A stretch of DNA of 64,000 nucleotides from Acinetobacter calcoaceticus (GTDB lineage: Bacteria; Pseudomonadota; Gammaproteobacteria; Pseudomonadales; Moraxellaceae), in the NCBI RefSeq assembly GCF_016508255.1, contig NZ_JADVKT010000005.1, positions 216,644-280,643 on the forward strand, written 5' to 3'. Position numbers and translations under genes: made by a program. The notes beneath the pieces are model-generated. The model searched no databases. It had not been told where the DNA came from and worked only from the letters and a program-made list of their open reading frames with translations. Of this stretch, positions 35,455 through 47,488 are shown piece by piece (positions within the stretch are counted from its first letter, which is position 1; every line of letters starts with the position of its first letter).

Positions 35455-36717
35455 GTGGCAAATAGGGGAAATGTACATCAATTACTCAAATTAAAAGAAG
35501 AAATAGAATATTTAGTAACGTTACATACTCACCGTTATGCTAATACACCACTGCCAGATCAATTAGAACAAAAATTCTGGCATTTAAATCTTGAACGTAC
35601 TAAGCAAAATATCTCAAAGTTTTTAGCAAGCGGTGTCTTAACCTATCTCATCTTTATTTTGCTGGCTCTACCTACAGACTATTTAGTTATTGGGGTATCT
35701 TACATTACTTGGGATTTTATTTATTGCATCCTCAGCGCCATTAATATTGCTTGTGCATTGTTGCTATTTTGGGTTTTTGCAAAGTTTAAGAAACTCACTA
35801 AATATTTTTATATTGCAGCATGCGGTATTGTTTTTTTAACCATTATTTTTAATGCAATGCTCCTGCTTAGCGTAGGAAATGTTGCACTTAAAAATCAGTC
35901 GATGTTGTTGCTTTCTTTTTTATATATGCTTGGTTTTATTTTGAGCGGCATAAAGCCTTTGCATATGCTCTATGTGGGCTTGGGAGCTGCCATTTGCGTA
36001 TTTTCACTGTTGCTTTTTTTACATGTGAATTGTGATTATATTGCTTTGGGAAGGGCGTTATTTGGCAGTTGTATTTTAGGGTTTTCAATTAGTACCATGC
36101 TCTCATCTAGGGAAAGAAGTCTCTTTTTAAATAATCAGCTTGCAGAACTGAACGAACAGATCCTACGTATTGAAGCTTCGGAATTGCTTCATTTAAGTCA
36201 GCAAGATGCGCTGACTAAAATCTCTAATAGACGTACTTTCGATGAGATGTTTGACTTTTTTTATTATCGGGCAAAACAAGAACAACGGCCTTTGGCGGTT
36301 TTGTTTATAGATATTGATTTTTTTAAAAAGTATAATGATTTTTATGGGCACCAGATGGGGGATAAGGTCATTTCGACCATTGCCTCTGTGATTAAAAACT
36401 CAATTCGCCATGTTGATTTTGTTGCACGATATGGCGGCGAAGAGTTTGTCGTGCTCTTACCTAAAACACCCGCTCAGGGAGCGTATGCGGTGGCTGCAAA
36501 TATTTGCAAAGCCATTGAGGCGCAGGCTATTCCTCATGCTGCATCTTTAGTTTCTGGGCATGTAACGATTAGTTTAGGTTTTACTGTTTATACAGAGGAC
36601 TTGAAAGTAAATCAGGAGAAGTTAATTCACGCCGCAGATCAAGCTTTATATCGGGCAAAGGAGCTTGGTCGCAATCAAATTTATTATCAACCTTTACAAT
36701 TATCTGAAATTGCCTGA
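35455..36717 (+). CDS. Membrane diguanylate cyclase with I-site
   Basis: A 420-residue protein starting at GTG. About six transmembrane segments occupy residues 55-220, a short coiled coil follows, then a GGDEF domain from about residue 245. It starts with DALTKISNRRTFDEMF, and the active loop is GGEEF (about residue 325). An RxxD inhibitory site (RHVD) lies exactly five residues before it. Both active site and product-inhibition site look intact, so it should make cyclic di-GMP. The sensory signal is unknown. It is a single gene with a shared terminator. Confidence 0.88.
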   Translation: MANRGNVHQLLKLKEEIEYLVTLHTHRYANTPLPDQLEQKFWHLNLERTKQNISKFLASGVLTYLIFILLALPTDYLVIGVSYITWDFIYCILSAINIACALLLFWVFAKFKKLTKYFYIAACGIVFLTIIFNAMLLLSVGNVALKNQSMLLLSFLYMLGFILSGIKPLHMLYVGLGAAICVFSLLLFLHVNCDYIALGRALFGSCILGFSISTMLSSRERSLFLNNQLAELNEQILRIEASELLHLSQQDALTKISNRRTFDEMFDFFYYRAKQEQRPLAVLFIDIDFFKKYNDFYGHQMGDKVISTIASVIKNSIRHVDFVARYGGEEFVVLLPKTPAQGAYAVAANICKAIEAQAIPHAASLVSGHVTISLGFTVYTEDLKVNQEKLIHAADQALYRAKELGRNQIYYQPLQLSEIA

Positions 36718-36732
36718 ATGAATTTTAAAAAT

Positions 36733-36763
36733 AAAAAGGCCACCTTAATAGGTGGCCTTTTTT
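36733..36763. terminator. Bidirectional terminator
   Basis: AAAAAGGCCACC and GGTGGCCTTTTTT form a 12-bp stem with a 6-base loop between the convergent cyclase and argG genes. Confidence 0.9.
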
Positions 36764-36778
36764 GACGCTATAAGAAAA

Positions 36779-38134
<1,356 letters not shown>

Positions 38135-38292
38135 CTATTTCGAAATAGGCACCCTAATACTTCGGTGGCCAAGAGAATTTATTCGCTCAGTACTATATCA
38201 CTTTTCAAATCGATTTTTTTTCTGTTAAAGACGGAATTATCTTTTTTCCATTTAAAAAATAGATTAACATCGGAAAAATATAAAGTTTTTCG

Positions 38293-38316
38293 ATAAACAT
38301 AAACATAAACATAAAC
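38293..38316 (+). repeat. Hexanucleotide tandem repeat (ATAAAC)x4
   Basis: Four exact ATAAAC units lie 34 bases before the GTG start of a small membrane-protein gene. A six-base tandem repeat upstream of a gene could vary in copy number and alter spacing. Confidence 0.8.
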
Positions 38317-38349
38317 ATTTAATTAAAAGTATATGGGGAATAAAAATAA

Positions 38350-38715
38350 GTGTTAGTAGATAAAAATCACACTCTATCGACATTGCATCGTGTTGCAGCG
38401 TTTATTTTAATTTCAGATCTTGTTTATGCGATTTATAATATATTCGTGCACATGCCCAAATACTTTATTGGTAGTCTTTTAGGGCTTATCGTATCAATCG
38501 TTATTCAATTCCTATGCGCTAGAAGTGTTAAAACTGGAACTATAAGCAGCCGTATTGGCTCAATTGTGTTATCTCTTTTATTGCTTAATATGTTTCCTAT
38601 AGGAACTACTATTGCAGCAGTGATGTTATTTTTCTCTTTATTTAAATGGGAAAAAAATTCAACGTTTCAATTACCCATTGAAAATCAAAAAGCTGACACA
38701 AGTTCGAATAATTGA
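38350..38715 (+). CDS. Small integral membrane protein, function unknown
   Basis: A 121-residue protein with about three or four hydrophobic helices (RVAAFILISDLVYAIYNIF, SLLGLIVSIVIQFLCA, IGSIVLSLLLLNMFPIG, TTIAAVMLFFSLF) and a polar C-terminus. The start is GTG, with GGGGA about 11 bases upstream, a rather wide spacing. The family is not recognised. It lies between argG and fadH, transcribed towards fadH, and is preceded by the ATAAAC repeats. Confidence 0.6.
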   Translation: MLVDKNHTLSTLHRVAAFILISDLVYAIYNIFVHMPKYFIGSLLGLIVSIVIQFLCARSVKTGTISSRIGSIVLSLLLLNMFPIGTTIAAVMLFFSLFKWEKNSTFQLPIENQKADTSSNN

Positions 38716-38754
38716 CAATTTCAACACGTAAAAAAATACGTCTGGTCATCATAA

Positions 38755-40845
<2,091 letters not shown>

Positions 40846-40931
40846 TAGTTGATGAAACAATACGCACTTGAACACAAAGCGATGATTTTTTTCTTGAATA
40901 AAATGAATAAGCTTTGTATTCTTACGCACAT

Positions 40932-41021
40932 GGAAGCGTGGCAGAGCGGTTTAATGCACCGGTCTTGAAAACCGACGAGGGTGTGAGTCCTCCGTGAGTT
41001 CGAATCTCACCGCTTCCGCCA
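40932..41021 (+). tRNA. tRNA-Ser (UGA)
   Basis: The gene begins GGAAGCG and ends CGCTTCC-G-CCA, with anticodon loop CTTGAAA (anticodon TGA), a long variable arm (GAGGGTGTGAGTCCTC) typical of class II tRNAs, and T-arm GAGTTCGAATCTC. CCA is encoded. Accessory DNA starts right after its terminator. Confidence 0.97.
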
Positions 41022-41059
41022 AATTCGAAAAGCCCCTGTGAAAGCAGGGGCTTTTTTTA
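41021..41059 (+). terminator. tRNA-Ser terminator, copy 1 of a dispersed flank repeat
   Basis: AAAAGCCCCTGTGAAAGCAGGGGCTTTTTTT is an inverted repeat with a T-run directly after the tRNA. Related copies are at 45193-45230 and 49007-49035. Confidence 0.85.
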
Positions 41060-41065
41060 TATCTG

Positions 41066-41251
41066 CTATTTACCACTCAACTCAATTGGTACGATCAATA
41101 TGCTGGAGCTGATCAGCATTATTAACAGATAACCAGTTCCTGTGAATGCACGTCCAAGGGCCATGATATGTGGTATGTCTAGGCAGCGAGTAAACTTTCC
41201 GGCCATCATATTTGCTACGATCATTAGCAAGAACGCGATAACTACTGTCTG
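41066..41251 (-). pseudogene. C-terminal fragment of a membrane transporter
   Basis: On the minus strand a 61-codon open stretch runs from just after an in-frame TAG (41252-41254) to a TAG at 41066-41068. It encodes two strongly hydrophobic segments (VVIAFLLMIVANMMAG and GTGYLLIMLISSSILIVP) with a loop GKFTRCLDIPHIMALG between them. Helix-loop-helix with a basic loop is the look of an MFS-type transporter end. The upstream part is missing, so this is a truncated remnant. G+C is visibly higher than in the surrounding DNA. Transporter type is a guess. Confidence 0.5.
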
Positions 41252-41354
41252 CTACCGCATAAGATCTTAATTACAGGCCCTCGCCGTCAAGATCCGAGCA
41301 TCTAACCAGTAATGATTAAAATGCGTGTTCTAGAACCGTGGGAGCCTATTTTTC

Positions 41355-41954
41355 TTATTGAGTCGTTGTGAACAACGTAATGTTGATAAGGGATCTAGTT
41401 CTTGAGCGGAAGGATTCACATGGATTTTCATCAATTAGAGAGGTCGCCATGATGCCTTCTAGAGAAGCAAATACGATTTCCGCCATATTTCGCTCGGACC
41501 CGATGCTTTGAGGTAAATCTTTTTTTGCTTTGTAAAAAATATCCTCCAGCCAATCAATATTTTGTTTGGCGAACAGTCGCAGTTCACTTAGACATGGCTC
41601 TTGTTGGAAGGAAGCTTCCCGAACCATCACCAAATACAGGCATAGGCGGTTTTGATCGTTCAGCATCTCTGCGAAAAGTTCGGAGTACGCATGCAGTTTT
41701 TCGGTTAGTCCATCCAGTTTTTCAATTTCGCGCAATTGAGAGGCTTGTTCTTCTCGGTACTGCTGAAGAGCGCCTCGTGCCAAATCATCTTTAGACTCAA
41801 AATGATAGTAGAGACTGGGTGCCTTGATCTGCAAACAATCAGCGATTTGTCGCATGCCAAGTCCACTGAATCCATGTCTTTGAAATAGGTGTATTGCGGC
41901 ACCCAGTATTTTTTCCCGCGTCAGTTGTGGATGGGTCTTCTTAGTGGATACCAT
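41355..41954 (-). CDS. TetR-family regulator
   Basis: A 199-residue TetR repressor: REKILGAAIHLFQRHGFSGLGMRQIADCLQIKAPSLYYHFESKDDL is a classical helix-turn-helix, followed by a ligand-binding helical domain. It follows the cupin gene in the same direction with only 4 bases between them, so they form one operon. A near-palindrome before the cupin is the probable operator. The truncated transporter fragment downstream may once have been a regulated target. Base composition is richer in G+C than neighbouring genes, which suggests transfer. Confidence 0.85.
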   Translation of the reverse strand: MVSTKKTHPQLTREKILGAAIHLFQRHGFSGLGMRQIADCLQIKAPSLYYHFESKDDLARGALQQYREEQASQLREIEKLDGLTEKLHAYSELFAEMLNDQNRLCLYLVMVREASFQQEPCLSELRLFAKQNIDWLEDIFYKAKKDLPQSIGSERNMAEIVFASLEGIMATSLIDENPCESFRSRTRSLINITLFTTTQ

Positions 41955-41958
41955 AATA

Positions 41959-42276
41959 TTAGTCCGTCAGTTCAATGCCGCCATGATGTGTAACGAATAG
42001 GAGAGTATCCTCTAGTGCAAATGCCTCATGTTCATCGGTACCCTGAACTTGCAATACATCTCCAGTCTGCATTTCGACACTATTGAAGCGGATCACACCT
42101 TCCAGAACAATGATTTGCTCCCATCCAATATGAGTGTGTTTAGGAAAACTCGCTCCCGCCTGAAATTTTGCCAAATAGCTTCCATCACCATTCTTACTAG
42201 CCCAAGTTGGACAAGTTTGAACTCCGGGGATACCACTTTCAGACCAAATACGATCTTTTTGTTGAACCAAAATCAT
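41959..42276 (-). CDS. Small cupin-domain protein
   Basis: A 105-residue single-domain cupin. It reads FQAGASFPKHTHIGWEQIIVLEGVI then MQTGDVLQVQGTDEHEAFALED; the H-x-H...E set and the later His give the metal site of cupin motifs 1 and 2. It resembles anti-sigma ChrR-like or quercetinase-like cupins. It could bind a small ligand or act as a dioxygenase; no substrate is evident. It heads a two-gene operon with TetR. Confidence 0.8.
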   Translation of the reverse strand: MILVQQKDRIWSESGIPGVQTCPTWASKNGDGSYLAKFQAGASFPKHTHIGWEQIIVLEGVIRFNSVEMQTGDVLQVQGTDEHEAFALEDTLLFVTHHGGIELTD

Positions 42277-42311
42277 TATGTAATTACTTAGATCATTGAA
42301 TTTGAGTTAAT

Positions 42312-42329
42312 CTAACTAACGTTTGTTAG
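42312..42329. promoter_or_regulatory. Probable TetR operator
   Basis: CTAACTAACGTTTGTTAG is an 18-bp dyad with one mismatched pair (two bases), 35 bases before the cupin start. Position and size suit autoregulation by the TetR protein of the same operon. Confidence 0.6.
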
Positions 42330-42360
42330 GATGTCAATGTGAGATGAATTTTTAGTGTGG

Positions 42361-42524
42361 AAGATCGAGAATTTATGATTGTATTTGGCAGCAATGGTCA
42401 GTTTATCTAACTGTGCAATCGTATTGATTTGTCTGATTTATCAAATGTTGTAGGTCGCCGTGGTAATTCGGAGCGTATCAAGCATCGGTATGAAATCGGC
42501 AGTCATTTAGGACTCATTTATTAA
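42361..42524 (+). pseudogene. Possible gene remnant
   Basis: Beyond an in-frame TAA, a 40-codon stretch reads LCNRIDLSDLSNVVG then RRGNSERIKHRYEIGSHLGL and ends at TAA (42522-42524). Composition is protein-like and richer in G+C than the AT-rich DNA behind it. It looks like the end of a decayed gene whose family I cannot name. The following stretch, about 42525-43100, is very AT-rich; I see nothing coding or structured in it. Confidence 0.35.
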
Positions 42525-43099
42525 ATTGTTTAGAACAATTAAACCTAATACGATATTTTTTAATGCTCCTAAATATAAATATTGTCGCAAGAGTAATTTA
42601 TTATCCTTAATAATATTATAATTAGTATTGTGAATAACTGTTTTTACTATTTTTTTAGTGAGTGGCATATTTAAATTTTAATTAATAATTCTGTGGCTTT
42701 ATAGTCAGTACTATTCATATAAATTTAAAAATATTTATATAGTGATTTTTCTTTATTATTAAAGGATGGATAAAAATTAGATGGATTTTTATTTTTTTCG
42801 AAAGATATAATCTGCATAAATTTGCCAATGCAATGGATAAACCTCAAATGTTATATTTATTTTAAATTTTAAATCATCTAGAGGTTTTAACTGCACCTTA
42901 TTTATTAAAAATTTGAACTATAAAAGATATAAGTAATCTTGATCAAAAATCTGATTAATGTCTTTTATAGATTAGCTCTTACTTATAGCATTAAGCAAAG
43001 TGTAGGTGGAGCTGGCGAGTTTTTTTTCTAGATGATTGATGACCATGGAAATTATAGGAGATTTTAAATCTTAAGAATAATTGTAGAATTTTAAAATTC

Positions 43100-43372
43100 T
43101 CAAAATTAATAAATAAATATTTTTCGATATATTTTAGGTGGCTGTCATTTTTATTATGATTTAGTAAGTAAGTTTTAATGTGGAAATATATGAACAAACT
43201 ACAGGAGTTTTAAAAAATGAGGCAGAAGCTTATTTGATATTTAAGGTTATAAAGGCTTTATTATCAATTGGCCTAAAAAGTTCTTAGAACCAATATTATA
43301 TCCAAGATGGTTGTTTTCTTTAGATGTATGGAATAGCTATTTAGCTACTAATAATATGTAAGTAATAGGATA
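43100..43372 (+). pseudogene. Frameshifted gene remnant
   Basis: One frame reads RYILGGCHFYYDLVSF and NVEIYEQTTGVLKNEAEAYL up to about 43250, then falls out of frame; the neighbouring frame continues GYKGFIINWPKKFLEP and PRWLFSLDVWNSYLATNNM to a TAA just before the monooxygenase. Joined, the two give a coherent protein C-terminus of about 85 residues, so a frameshifted remnant is likely. The family is not recognised. A minus-strand ORF over the same bases lacks protein-like composition. Confidence 0.4.
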
Positions 43373-43375
43373 AAA

Positions 43376-45124
43376 ATGTTAGAAACTGATGTTTTAATTG
43401 TTGGAAGTGGTCCAGCTGGTTCTTCTGCTGCACTGATGTTAAGTACTTATGGAATCAGAAATATCATAATAACTAAATATAGATGGCTGGCAAATAGTCC
43501 TCGTGCCCATTATATAAGCCAAAGAACAATGGAAATAGTTCGAGATTTAGGGATATCTGATGAAGTAATAGCAAAAGCAGCACCAAAGGAAGTTATGGGA
43601 GATGTTGTTTATTGCACCGCTTTAACAGGTGATGAAATTGGACGTTTTCCTTATGGAATGAATCATCCAGAACGAATCTCAGAATATGTTAAAGCTAGTC
43701 CCTGTGAGCAATGTGACCTTCCTCAACACCTATTTGAACCTATTTTGCTTTCAAATGCAGCATCACGAGGGAGCCATCCAAGATTTGATACGGAATATTT
43801 ATCTCACGTACAAGATGAGGACGGTGTAACAGTCACTGTTTTAGATAGATTAACTAAAGAAACATACCTCATCCGATGTAAATATTTAATCGGGGCTGAT
43901 GGTGCGAGCAGTAAAGTTGTAAAAGATTTAGATTTACCTATGACTGGTAAAATGGGGAAAAGTGGCAGCCTCAGCATTATTTTTAAAGCCGATTTAACAA
44001 AATATGTCTCGTATCGACCTGGCTACCTCTGGTGGATTATACAACCGGGAGCAAACATTGGAGGAATCGGGTTAGGGTTGTTGCGCATGGTCAGACCTTG
44101 GAATGAATGGCAGATTGTTTGGGGTTATGACATTGAAAAAGAAGAGCCATCTCTTAGCGATGATGAGGCGATTGCGATTTGCAAACAGCTTATTGGTGAT
44201 AACGACATTGAAATATCTATAAGCAGTAAGTCGCTGTGGACAGTAAATGAAATGTATGCAGAGCAATATTCGAAAGGTCGAGTTTTCTGTATTGGTGATG
44301 CTGTCCATCGCCATCCGCCTTCTAATGGACTAGGTTCGAACTCTTCTATACAAGATGCTTATAATTTATGTTGGAAATTAGCATTTGTATTAAATGGCAA
44401 AGCGGGTAGTGGTTTATTAGACAGTTTTAATGATGAAAGAGCACCTGTTGGTGAGCGAATTGTTAAGCGTGCAAATCAAAGTGTTAAAGAGTTCTCAGCA
44501 ATATTTTCTGCTTTAGAGTTAGATGGGAAGTACAGTACCGAGACGATGCAAGGAAGCATAAACGCCTTAAGTGAAAGTAATGAAAAAGGTGCTGTGAAAC
44601 GTCATGATTTAAGATCTGCGATTGAATATAAAGCTTATGAATTTGCTGCTTTAGGTGTAGAAACAAACGTACGCTATAATTCATCTGCAATTATTGGAGC
44701 AGAGTATAGTATTGAAAATAAAATAGATTCTTGTAGAGATGAAGATCTGTATTATTATCGCTCGTTTACTTCTGGTCATAAACTCCCTCATATATGGTTA
44801 GTAAAAAATCATAGAAAAATATCAACCTTAGACTTAATTGGAAATGGAAAATTTACGCTGTTCTGTTGGTTACAAGGCGATAAATGGAAGGGTGCTGTAG
44901 ATAACCTGAATAGACGGTTTAATTTAGATATTAAAGTTATACAGGTAGGTCCGAAAAGAGATGTCGAAGACTCTTATGGCGAACTTTCTCGTTCTTGGGG
45001 GCCTGATGAAAATGCTTGCATAATGATCAGACCAGATGGCTATATTGCTTGGCAAAGCAACAAAATTGAATCTGCGGATGATGAGTTGCACAGTGCTATC
45101 TCATCAATACTTAGTTTGAGTTAG
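43376..45124 (+). CDS. FAD-dependent aromatic-ring monooxygenase (PheA/TfdB type)
   Basis: A 582-residue flavoprotein hydroxylase. It has LIVGSGPAGSSAALMLSTYGI at the N-terminus, CKYLIGADGASSKVVKDL (about residue 175), and VFCIGDAVHRHPPSNGLGSNSSIQDAYNLCWKLA (about residues 303-336), plus a C-terminal thioredoxin-like region ending in DGYIAWQSN. This layout matches phenol/chlorophenol and 3-(3-hydroxyphenyl)propionate hydroxylases. It would add a hydroxyl to a phenolic ring using NAD(P)H. It is alone, with no ring-cleavage genes nearby and decayed DNA on both sides, so it is probably an acquired orphan. An AGGA site precedes the ATG. Confidence 0.85.
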   Translation: MLETDVLIVGSGPAGSSAALMLSTYGIRNIIITKYRWLANSPRAHYISQRTMEIVRDLGISDEVIAKAAPKEVMGDVVYCTALTGDEIGRFPYGMNHPERISEYVKASPCEQCDLPQHLFEPILLSNAASRGSHPRFDTEYLSHVQDEDGVTVTVLDRLTKETYLIRCKYLIGADGASSKVVKDLDLPMTGKMGKSGSLSIIFKADLTKYVSYRPGYLWWIIQPGANIGGIGLGLLRMVRPWNEWQIVWGYDIEKEEPSLSDDEAIAICKQLIGDNDIEISISSKSLWTVNEMYAEQYSKGRVFCIGDAVHRHPPSNGLGSNSSIQDAYNLCWKLAFVLNGKAGSGLLDSFNDERAPVGERIVKRANQSVKEFSAIFSALELDGKYSTETMQGSINALSESNEKGAVKRHDLRSAIEYKAYEFAALGVETNVRYNSSAIIGAEYSIENKIDSCRDEDLYYYRSFTSGHKLPHIWLVKNHRKISTLDLIGNGKFTLFCWLQGDKWKGAVDNLNRRFNLDIKVIQVGPKRDVEDSYGELSRSWGPDENACIMIRPDGYIAWQSNKIESADDELHSAISSILSLS

Positions 45125-45167
45125 TTGATCATTAATGAACTAAAATTTATTGAAAATTATTTTATTA

Positions 45168-45230
45168 AGTTCGGTTGCTCACAGCATTCGTAAAATTCTA
45201 AAAGCCCTTGTTAAAAGCAGGGGCTTCTTA
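45168..45230 (+). repeat. Degenerate copy of the tRNA-Ser 3' end and its terminator
   Basis: This stretch aligns to 40997-41059. AGTTCG, CTCAC, GC, CG and AAATTC then AAAAGCCC recur in order, giving about 31 of 40 aligned positions (one gap) before the terminator part, which then matches with minor changes. It resembles a decayed attachment-site copy left at the far side of DNA inserted at tRNA-Ser. It may also act as terminator of the monooxygenase. Confidence 0.55.
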
Positions 45231-45636
45231 TATGCAAAGAATATAAATTAAACCACTCTTTAGCTTAAATGTTGATAACAAATCCTAAAAATTTCATATA
45301 AATCAAATAAGTGTATATTTTGATCAAAATTGTTTTATTTCTATAATATATTTTTTATTTTCAGTACTTTACTTTAAATATGTCTATATATCAGAATTGA
45401 ACAAGTTATTTGTAGAATATTCATTTATTGATATATGATGAGCCAATATTTAGAAACTGATTCAAAACATAATTCTATTGTTCAGCGAGCAAGTTCAAGG
45501 AAGAAATAAGGCTGAATTCAGGCTTCTAAACCCTATATCTGGAAATTATTTCTAGCCAAATATTATATTTTGACCCAATGTTTGAGAATGTCTCACTCTT
45601 TTGCAGAGTAGGCGTTTCCTATTTTAGGATGTATCT
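45231..45636. other. AT-rich intergenic stretch
   Basis: No convincing gene lies here. A 24-codon frame (ATG at 45435-45441 region, ending AAGAAATAA) and the short palindrome CTGAATTCAG near 45515 are the only patterns noticed. The last 40 bases hold the metQ-like leader with a GGAT site. Confidence 0.5.
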
Positions 45637-46515
45637 ATGAAGAAATTATTTAGTGTACTGTTCAGCGCATCTGTACTGACACTGACTGCATGTAATAAAC
45701 AACCTGCACAAACTGAAAATACAGCAACAAGCAAAGACAAAACAGGATCAGTTCGCACGATTAAACTGGTTTCAACAGGTTCAGATACTGATGTATGGAA
45801 ATATGTTGCAACGCTTCCTGAAACTGCTCAAGCGGGCATTAAACTTGAAGTGACCAATTTGACTGACTATGTTGTGCTTAATACATCTGTTGCAAGTGGT
45901 GAACAAGATGTAAATGCGTTCCAGTCATTTAACTACTTGGCAGCTTACAATTCTTCAAATAAAGCGAAAGTTGCTGCTGTTGCGACAACTTACTTAGAGC
46001 CAATGGGACTTTATGCAAATAAAGTTAAAACTGTTGATGAGTTCCCGCAAGGCGCTACAATCGCGATTCCAAACGATACAGCCAATGAAGCTCGCGCATT
46101 AACTTTATTACAGTCCGCTAAACTGATTAAACTTAAGCCGAACTTTGACCCTGTAAAAGGGACTACCAACGACATTGCTGAAAACCCTAAAAATTTGCAA
46201 TTAAAACCAATTCAAATGACGACGGCAGTTCGTGTTAAAAACGATGTAGATGCAATTGTATTGGGTAATACATTAGCACTTGAAGGTGGTTTAAACGTAC
46301 TGAAAGACTCAATATTCCGCGAACCTGTAGACCAATCTACTAAGCTTTATGTCAATTTATTGGGTGTTGCGGAAGCCAACAAAAATGATCCGATCTATAC
46401 GAAACTTGGTGAGCTTTACCACTTACCTAAAGTTCAAAAGTTTGTGAGCGAAAAATTCGGCGGTACAAAAGTTGAAGTCAACAAACCTGTTTCTGAATTT
46501 GCAGAAATCAAATAA
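45637..46515 (+). CDS. MetQ-like lipoprotein, methionine-type binding protein
   Basis: A 292-residue NlpA/MetQ-family lipoprotein with signal MKKLFSVLFSASVLTLTAC (lipobox LTAC). The mature part has the family layout (VTNLTDYVVLNTSVASGEQDVNAFQSFNYLAAYN, GATIAIPNDTANEARALTLLQ, VDAIVLGNTLALEGGLN). These proteins deliver D/L-methionine to the MetNI importer. No metN or metI is adjacent, so the protein is an orphan here and either serves a distant transporter or binds another ligand. A terminator follows. Confidence 0.85.
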   Translation: MKKLFSVLFSASVLTLTACNKQPAQTENTATSKDKTGSVRTIKLVSTGSDTDVWKYVATLPETAQAGIKLEVTNLTDYVVLNTSVASGEQDVNAFQSFNYLAAYNSSNKAKVAAVATTYLEPMGLYANKVKTVDEFPQGATIAIPNDTANEARALTLLQSAKLIKLKPNFDPVKGTTNDIAENPKNLQLKPIQMTTAVRVKNDVDAIVLGNTLALEGGLNVLKDSIFREPVDQSTKLYVNLLGVAEANKNDPIYTKLGELYHLPKVQKFVSEKFGGTKVEVNKPVSEFAEIK

Positions 46516-46543
46516 GTAATTTTTTAATTAAAATTATTTTGCA

Positions 46544-46577
46544 AAGCTAAGCTTCGGTATCGGGGCTTAGCTTTTTT
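46544..46577 (+). terminator. Terminator of the MetQ-like gene
   Basis: AAGCTAAGC and GCTTAGCTTTTTT form a 9-bp stem with a 12-base loop and T-run. Confidence 0.85.
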
Positions 46578-46658
46578 ATTGGAAATATTGTAATTTTATT
46601 ATCTAATATAAACTAAGTAGTAAAAGTTTAATAATTACATTAATAAAGTAATTTGGCT

Positions 46659-47270
46659 TTATACATTGCTAGTTTGATTTTCTCTAATGGCTTTAAAGCT
46701 TAAATACATAAATGCGAACGTGCTTAAGGAAAAAAAGAAAATTTTATAAATGAGTGTTCTTAAATAATATTTACGTTTAGAGAGTAGATCATTAAGAAAA
46801 TTTGAGGGGTAAACCATACCTTGTATATTCATAATTTTAAGTGGATAAAAATTTCCACTTCCATTTTCTAATGTGAAACCATATACAATGACAGGTTCAT
46901 TAGGATGATCTTTCAAGAAATTGTATGTAAATGAGAAAGCAGATCTACTAATATATACTTCTTCTTGTTTATAGAATATATAAGGTACATTGTAATAAGT
47001 TACAGCTTTATCAGGATATATGACATCACCTGAAAGCTTAATATGTATTATTCCCTTTGACTCATGCTTTGTGAAATTTCCTTTTATAACAATGATTTGG
47101 CTATGAGGGGGAAGATCCCCTGAAATTGCTTCATAGTCTATATAACCATCATATAAAATAAGACCACATAAGAAAAAAATTGACATTGCAATTTGAACAT
47201 TTTTTCCATTTTTTGTTTCACTCTCACCATTAGACCATAAGAAAAATAGCTTTTTAATCGTATTCAACAT
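46659..47270 (-). CDS. Two-pass membrane protein, function unknown
   Basis: A 203-residue protein with a short cytoplasmic N-terminus, a first membrane segment (about residues 26-45, IAMSIFFLCGLILYDGYI), a beta-rich extracytoplasmic region (about 50-165, with IIVIKGNFTKHESKG and VIVYGFTLENGSGNF) and a second membrane segment (about 172-193, IYKIFFFSLSTFAFMYLSF). No family recognised. It sits alone on the minus strand at the edge of the AT-rich orphan cluster. A membrane-located immunity protein is possible but unsupported. Confidence 0.6.
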   Translation of the reverse strand: MLNTIKKLFFLWSNGESETKNGKNVQIAMSIFFLCGLILYDGYIDYEAISGDLPPHSQIIVIKGNFTKHESKGIIHIKLSGDVIYPDKAVTYYNVPYIFYKQEEVYISRSAFSFTYNFLKDHPNEPVIVYGFTLENGSGNFYPLKIMNIQGMVYPSNFLNDLLSKRKYYLRTLIYKIFFFSLSTFAFMYLSFKAIRENQTSNV

Positions 47271-47488
47271 AGGCTTTAGTAGGTTTTATCTATTTTTAAA
47301 AGTCTGGATTATGGCATGAGTTATAACTATATAAAAGTATTAAAATTAATCAAATTTTTATAAAGAAAACATATTTTAAAGTAAGCTATTGTGCTAATAG
47401 TAGTAGTCTGAGAAATTAAATTACTTATAGGGCGGTATTTTAAAAATATGTAATTTTTGGCATTGGAATTTGATAATAAGGTAAGAAT

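Noticed and set aside
42991..43197. 68-codon minus-strand ORF
   Set aside because: AT-rich shadow over the frameshifted plus-strand remnant; Phe/Lys/Ile/His-rich with no start signal.
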